A stretch of DNA of 5,853 nt from JBBIQZ01 sp037442065 (GTDB lineage Bacteria; Patescibacteriota; CPR2_A; CG2-30-33-46): contig JBBIQZ010000045.1 in NCBI GenBank assembly GCA_037442065.1, forward strand, positions 1 to 5,853. The letters are read 5' to 3'. Shown one piece after another: positions 1-3,515 of the stretch. The position numbers were made by a program, and so were the translations under genes. Numbering within the stretch: the first letter of the stretch is position 1; each line of letters opens with the position of its first letter. The notes under the pieces are model-generated. The model saw only the letters and a program-made list of their open reading frames with translations, was not told where the DNA came from and searched no databases.

Positions 1-24
1 CATAAATTCTTTACTACCACCCAT
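1..24 (-). CDS. Possible start of the next gene, running off the left edge (unidentified)
   Basis: After the guanylyltransferase TAA the same frame stays open to the edge and has an ATG at 24 followed by GGSKEFM. An AAAGGG lies 3 nt before this ATG, close for a Shine-Dalgarno. The whole open stretch reads IESPEKFWQKGN then MGGSKEFM. A Gly-Gly followed by an acidic residue near the N-terminus is common in GT4 glycosyltransferases, which would suit a GDP-mannose locus, but eight residues cannot support an assignment. It could equally be non-coding. Confidence 0.22.
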
Positions 25-63
25 ATTCCCTTTCTGCCAAAATTTTTCCGGACTTTCTATGTT

Positions 64-1311
64 TTAGAAGCTCACCTGTTTTGGCCGACATCCTTTTTTC
101 TTACCTATTTGCGCTTTCGCCTTCCCTTTTAAAACCACCCAGTGCTCTGTTCTGTAACGATGGACTTGCAATCCAATTTCTTTTGACGGATTTAAAATAA
201 CTTTTTTTATTTTATACCTCGGCCCTTCCTCTAAAATGGTATAATTCCCCCATTCACGATAAAGCGTTAGGTGTTCATCGGCTTCTTTGCGCTTTTGGGA
301 TTTTAATAAACTTACAATATCCTTTACTTTTTGAGCTTCACCCCTTTTGGCAACCAGAATGGCATCATCTGTTTCAATAACTAAACAGTCTTTCATTCCG
401 ATGGTAGTAATGCACCTTTTGTTGCCTATAACCAAAGTATTTTGGGTATCAATAGCCATAACATCGCCCTGTCTAACATTCTTATTTTTATCTTTTTCCA
501 AAACATCATACAAGGCATCCCAAGAGCCGATGTCGTTCCAATAAATATCTAAGGGGAGATTTACAACCTTATTTGATTTTTCACAAATCGCATAATCTAT
601 GGAAATCTCCGGAAGCTTCTTAAAATTTTTTAGCATCTTAGTGTAACCAAGACTCATTACTTTATAAATTTCCGGTGCACAGCTTTTAAATTCAGACAAC
701 AAAGTTTTAATAGTAAAGGCAAACATCCCGGAATTCCAAAAATATTTTCCGCTTTTTAAATATCTCTTAGCAGTTTCTGAGCTTGGTTTCTCAACGAATT
801 TTTTGACTTTAAAAGCTTTATCCTTCTTATCTAAACATTTCTCGGTCAAAATATACCCATAACCCGTTTCTGGCCTGTCTGGTTTGATGCCAAAGGTAAC
901 AATATATCCCTTCTTGGCTTGTCTTTCCGCCATCTTTAAATATTTAATAAATTTTTCTTGGGGTTTAATTGCATGATCTGATGACCCAACAAAGATAACT
1001 TCATCTTCTTTACATCCTAATTTTTCTAAACAATAGATTAGAGCCAAAGCTATGGCCGGAGCAGTATTTTTGGCAACCGGCTCTAAAATGATATCTTTAA
1101 CATTAGGCAATTCGGCTTCGGTATGAAACTTGTGATCTTTATTGGTTACCACGATAATATCTTTTGAAGAAATTTTACCCAAAAGACGATCAACAGTTTG
1201 CTTTAGAAGAGATTCATCCCCATTAAGCTTTAAAAACTGCTTGGGATATTTTTTGCGAGATAACGGCCAAAGTCTTGTTCCGGAGCCACCGGCTAAAATT
1301 ACCGCCTTCAT
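64..1311 (-). CDS. manC: Mannose-1-phosphate guanylyltransferase with truncated C-terminal cupin domain
   Basis: Makes GDP-mannose from GTP and mannose-1-P, the final step of the pathway encoded here. The Rossmann-like nucleotidyltransferase domain (1 to about 270) is complete: GGSGTRLWPLSR (8-19), EPVAKNTAPA (77-86), SSDH (110-113, where many relatives have PADH), ETGYGYI (148-154), FVEKP (172-176), WNSGMF (192-197) and WNDIGSWDAL (258-267). A beta-helical linker (about 285-335) follows. Residues 351-403 begin a type II mannose-6-P isomerase cupin with REWGNYTILEEG and LQVHRYRTEHWVVLKG, but the chain leaves the family after AQIGKKK and stops at residue 415; two-domain relatives have about 450-480. 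The usual H-x-H of cupin motif 1 is H384-R-Y386, and the second cupin motif is missing. Transferase activity should survive; isomerase activity is unlikely and is covered by the isomerase gene at 2787-3506. The start overlaps the mutase stop (ATGA), with a GGGGG stretch 5-9 nt upstream as a weak ribosome site. Confidence 0.93.
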   Translation of the reverse strand: MKAVILAGGSGTRLWPLSRKKYPKQFLKLNGDESLLKQTVDRLLGKISSKDIIVVTNKDHKFHTEAELPNVKDIILEPVAKNTAPAIALALIYCLEKLGCKEDEVIFVGSSDHAIKPQEKFIKYLKMAERQAKKGYIVTFGIKPDRPETGYGYILTEKCLDKKDKAFKVKKFVEKPSSETAKRYLKSGKYFWNSGMFAFTIKTLLSEFKSCAPEIYKVMSLGYTKMLKNFKKLPEISIDYAICEKSNKVVNLPLDIYWNDIGSWDALYDVLEKDKNKNVRQGDVMAIDTQNTLVIGNKRCITTIGMKDCLVIETDDAILVAKRGEAQKVKDIVSLLKSQKRKEADEHLTLYREWGNYTILEEGPRYKIKKVILNPSKEIGLQVHRYRTEHWVVLKGKAKAQIGKKKGCRPKQVSF

Positions 1312-2732
1312 TTAGCCCCCAGAGAATCAACATTAACTCCGAAATTCCAGTCAATTTCCGGAAACTTTTTCAAAAGATTTAAAGTATATTCCCGATTTTT
1401 TTCATAGTCCTCTTTGGTTTTACTTTCAAATTTGGCGGTTAGATAAGGACCGTTTTGGGAGAATCGAATAATAATCATCCCACCAGAAAAATCAACCCTT
1501 GAACCGTCAATATCGGTAATTTTGGCTTCAGAAAAATCCTTTTTCATTATCTCAACAATTTTTGAAACTACTTCTTGTTTTTTATTGTCTGGACAACCAA
1601 CTTTTATTTCTGGTGAGGAAATGTATTTTGGGAATTGATCTACTACTTGAGACAAAGACATATTTTTCGCCGATAAATAATCCAAAAATCTTAGAGCCGT
1701 AAAACAACCGTCGTCATGCCCAAAAAAATTATCAGCAAAAAAGAAATGCCCTGATAGCTCGCCGCCAAAGGGTGCTCTTTCCATCGCCACTTTTTCTTTG
1801 ATAAACGAGTGGCCGGTAATCCACATTATAGAATTGCCGCCTTTTTTAGAGATTATATCTTCCACAACTTTAGAACACAAAGCATTATAAATAATTGTAG
1901 CCTTAGGAAGATGACTTAAAATATCATCAGCAAAAATAGCAACTAATAAATCGTTCCAAATGATGCCGCCTTTTTCCGAAACAATCCCAATTCGATCACC
2001 ATCCGAATCAAAAGAAAACCCTAAATCTGCTTTTTCTTCTACAACTCTTTTTGCTAACCTTTCAGCGACTTCTCTTTCGGTTGGATCAGGAGTACCAACC
2101 GGAAAGTTCCCGTCTAATTCACAATTTTGCTCCACTACCTCTAAACCAATTTTTCGCAAAAGCTCGGGGACAAACTTTCCGGGAGTTGAGTTTGAAGGAT
2201 CAACTACGATTTTAAATTTTTTATTGATAGAAACTCTTTTTAAAATATCTTCAAAATACAGATCTTTTATATCAGCTTCTTTAAGAGTGCCTTTTCCAGA
2301 AACAAAATATTCTTTTTCGCAAATCTCCCGCAATTCTTGAATTTCTGAAGTAACCATCGTATTAGAATACCCCACCGCTAATTTAAAACCATTGTATTCT
2401 TTAGGATTATGAGAAGCAGAAATAAAAACTCCACCATTAGTTTTAAAATGGTATTGGGCCCAGTACATCATTTGCACCAAGCTTAAACCAATGTTTATTA
2501 CATTAACACCGGAAGAGGTAAGACCTTCTATAAAAGCATCTTTGTATTCGGGGCTTGACAACCGACAATCATAGCCTAAAACTACATGCTTTATTCTTCT
2601 TTTATCTAGAAAAGCTGCATAACCTTTAGCAATCTTCAAAACCAGCTCAGGATTTAAATCTTTATCAACGATTCCCCTTATATCATAGCCCCTAAAAATT
2701 TCCGGGTTAATTTGCACCTTAATATTCTCCAT
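1308..2732 (-). CDS. manB: Phosphomannomutase/phosphoglucomutase (alpha-D-phosphohexomutase family)
   Basis: Moves phosphate between C6 and C1 of hexoses; here probably mannose-6-P to mannose-1-P, though the family often also takes glucose phosphates. All four domains are present at the normal length of 474 residues. Landmarks: N-terminal FRGYDIRGIV (13-22); phosphoserine loop FISASHNP (103-110) with catalytic Ser107; Mg loop DSDGDR (242-247) with Asp242, Asp244 and Asp246; sugar loop GGELSGH (323-329) with Glu325 and Ser327. The domain-4 phosphate loop reads RFSQNGP (423-429), where most relatives have R-x-S-N/G-T-E-P, so the acidic residue is Gly. An in-frame TAA just upstream limits the start to ATG 2732, which lacks a Shine-Dalgarno, or GTG 2717, which has GGAG 9 nt before it; I keep the ATG. 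A promoter-like sequence lies in the preceding gap. The TGA stop overlaps the next gene's ATG, so the two are probably translationally coupled. Confidence 0.94.
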   Translation of the reverse strand: MENIKVQINPEIFRGYDIRGIVDKDLNPELVLKIAKGYAAFLDKRRIKHVVLGYDCRLSSPEYKDAFIEGLTSSGVNVINIGLSLVQMMYWAQYHFKTNGGVFISASHNPKEYNGFKLAVGYSNTMVTSEIQELREICEKEYFVSGKGTLKEADIKDLYFEDILKRVSINKKFKIVVDPSNSTPGKFVPELLRKIGLEVVEQNCELDGNFPVGTPDPTEREVAERLAKRVVEEKADLGFSFDSDGDRIGIVSEKGGIIWNDLLVAIFADDILSHLPKATIIYNALCSKVVEDIISKKGGNSIMWITGHSFIKEKVAMERAPFGGELSGHFFFADNFFGHDDGCFTALRFLDYLSAKNMSLSQVVDQFPKYISSPEIKVGCPDNKKQEVVSKIVEIMKKDFSEAKITDIDGSRVDFSGGMIIIRFSQNGPYLTAKFESKTKEDYEKNREYTLNLLKKFPEIDWNFGVNVDSLGAK

Positions 2733-2744
2733 AAATTAATAAAT

Positions 2745-2757
2745 AAATGTTACATTT
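2745..2757 (-). promoter_or_regulatory. Perfect 13-bp palindrome over the -10 (possible operator)
   Basis: The minus strand reads AAATGT-A-ACATTT, two perfect 6-bp arms around one central base, covering the proposed -10 element. The TGTnACA core resembles the half-site layout of many dimeric repressors. It could also be chance in A+T-rich DNA. No regulator gene lies in the window. Confidence 0.3.
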
Positions 2758-2775
2758 TTAGAACAACTCTGTCAA
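2747..2775 (-). promoter_or_regulatory. Sigma70-type promoter upstream of the phosphomannomutase gene
   Basis: Reading the minus strand, a perfect -35 TTGACA (2775-2770) is followed by a 17-nt spacer and a -10 TAACAT (2752-2747), which keeps four of the six TATAAT positions including the first two and last two. It begins 11 nt after the isomerase stop codon. The expected start site near A2740 leaves about 8 nt before the ATG at 2732, giving an almost leaderless transcript. It would let the mutase and guanylyltransferase genes be expressed apart from pheT and the isomerase. Not tested; the -10 is imperfect. Confidence 0.6.
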
Positions 2776-2786
2776 TCAACCTGTTA

Positions 2787-3506
2787 CTATCTCGCCATTT
2801 GGGCTTTTAGATCTTCAATGATTTTCACCGGCTCGGGATCAATCTTATATTTTAAGGCTAAAAAGTAGCTTGCCCAATCGGCTAANNNNNNNNNNNNNNN
2901 NNNNNNNNNNNNNNNNNNNNNNNNNNNNNNNNNNNNNNNNNNNNNNNNNNNNNNNNNNNNNNNNNNNNNNNNNNNNNNNNNNNNNGCAATTTTTTTGCCT
3001 TGCTCTTTTATTTTTTTATCCTTCAAAGATTTTAACGTCGGATTAAAATTCTTCTTTTTTATAAGCTTGTTTTCTTCCAAAACATTAACCATCGGCAAAG
3101 TTAAATATCCCATTGCACAACGGGGCTGAATCCCTCCCGGAACCTTTATAAAATTAATCTTTCTAGTTTTACAAAACTTTTCCAGCTGGCCATTTGAACT
3201 TACACCAATTACCTGGCATTTCTTCCTTAGGGCATCTTTTATAGCGTATAGAGTTTCCTCGGTGTTGCCAGAATAAGAAACTAAAAAAACTAGAGTGTTT
3301 TTATCTACATTTTTAGAAAGCGAATAATCTCTATTAACCGAAACATCAGCTTCTTCTTGAACAATTGCCCTTAAAACATCTCCAGCAAAAGCGCTTCCCC
3401 CGATTCCGGAAACCAAAATCTTAGAAATATTTTTTACTTTTATTCCCTTACCAAGCTTTAAAGCTTCTTCACATTGTTTGGAAAAATTTTCTAAAACTTC
3501 TTTCAT
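2787..3506 (-). CDS. Bifunctional phosphoglucose/phosphomannose isomerase (SIS fold), interrupted by assembly gap
   Basis: Cytosolic aldose-ketose isomerase expected to interconvert fructose-6-P with glucose-6-P and mannose-6-P. Before the gap, 173 residues carry the first SIS domain: GIGGSAFAGD at 34-43, the sugar-phosphate loop VSYSGNTEETL at 76-86, and PRCAMGYL at 128-135, typical of this family rather than of classical Pgi. After the gap, 32 residues give the family's C-terminal helix (LADWASYFLAL, DPEPVKIIEDLK), whose Lys probably matches the catalytic Lys of the archaeal enzymes. The middle, with the expected catalytic Glu and His, is hidden. The family usually has about 300-350 residues and only 205 are read here, so the gap is probably longer than shown; the open frame across it is coincidence. 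The ATG at 3506 is the only possible start, because a TAA lies in frame shortly upstream. It ends in tandem stops, TAG then TAA. Family certain; substrate preference not visible. Confidence 0.9.
   Translation of the reverse strand: MKEVLENFSKQCEEALKLGKGIKVKNISKILVSGIGGSAFAGDVLRAIVQEEADVSVNRDYSLSKNVDKNTLVFLVSYSGNTEETLYAIKDALRKKCQVIGVSSNGQLEKFCKTRKINFIKVPGGIQPRCAMGYLTLPMVNVLEENKLIKKKNFNPTLKSLKDKKIKEQGKKIXXXXXXXXXXXXXXXXXXXXXXXXXXXXXXXXXXLADWASYFLALKYKIDPEPVKIIEDLKAQMAR
2886..2985. other. Assembly gap (100 N)
   Basis: A run of exactly 100 N, the conventional placeholder for a scaffold gap of unknown size. It lies inside the isomerase gene. The flanks match the N-terminal and C-terminal parts of one family, so the join is believable. 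Usual family length suggests that roughly 300-400 nt are missing rather than 100. Confidence 0.97.
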
Positions 3507-3510
3507 TAAT

Positions 3511-3515
3511 CTCCT
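3511..3515 (-). promoter_or_regulatory. Shine-Dalgarno of the isomerase gene, overlapping the pheT stop
   Basis: The minus strand reads AGGAG, then four bases, then the ATG at 3506. The AG of the pheT TAG stop is the start of this site, so ribosomes ending pheT sit on the isomerase ribosome site. This supports co-transcription and translational coupling and confirms the isomerase start. Confidence 0.75.

Noticed and set aside
64..120. Sequencing frameshift at the A-run (AAGAAAAAAGG) as the cause of the short cupin
   Set aside because: Both alternative frames after the run were read; neither shows the expected cupin continuation, so one indel does not repair the gene.
347..544. 65-codon plus-strand open frame
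   Set aside because: Antisense to the guanylyltransferase coding sequence and without a ribosome site or recognisable protein features.
1960..2340. 126-codon open frame on the plus strand
   Set aside because: Lies wholly inside the phosphomannomutase gene, whose motifs are unmistakable; its translation is Ser/Phe/Pro-rich with no family features, as expected of an antisense shadow.
2753..2755. ATG upstream of the mutase start as an alternative start or leader peptide
   Set aside because: The codon directly after it is TAA, so it codes for nothing.
2886..2985. Genuine short isomerase or a split gene
   Set aside because: The N run has the conventional placeholder length and the flanking parts are colinear with one full-length family.
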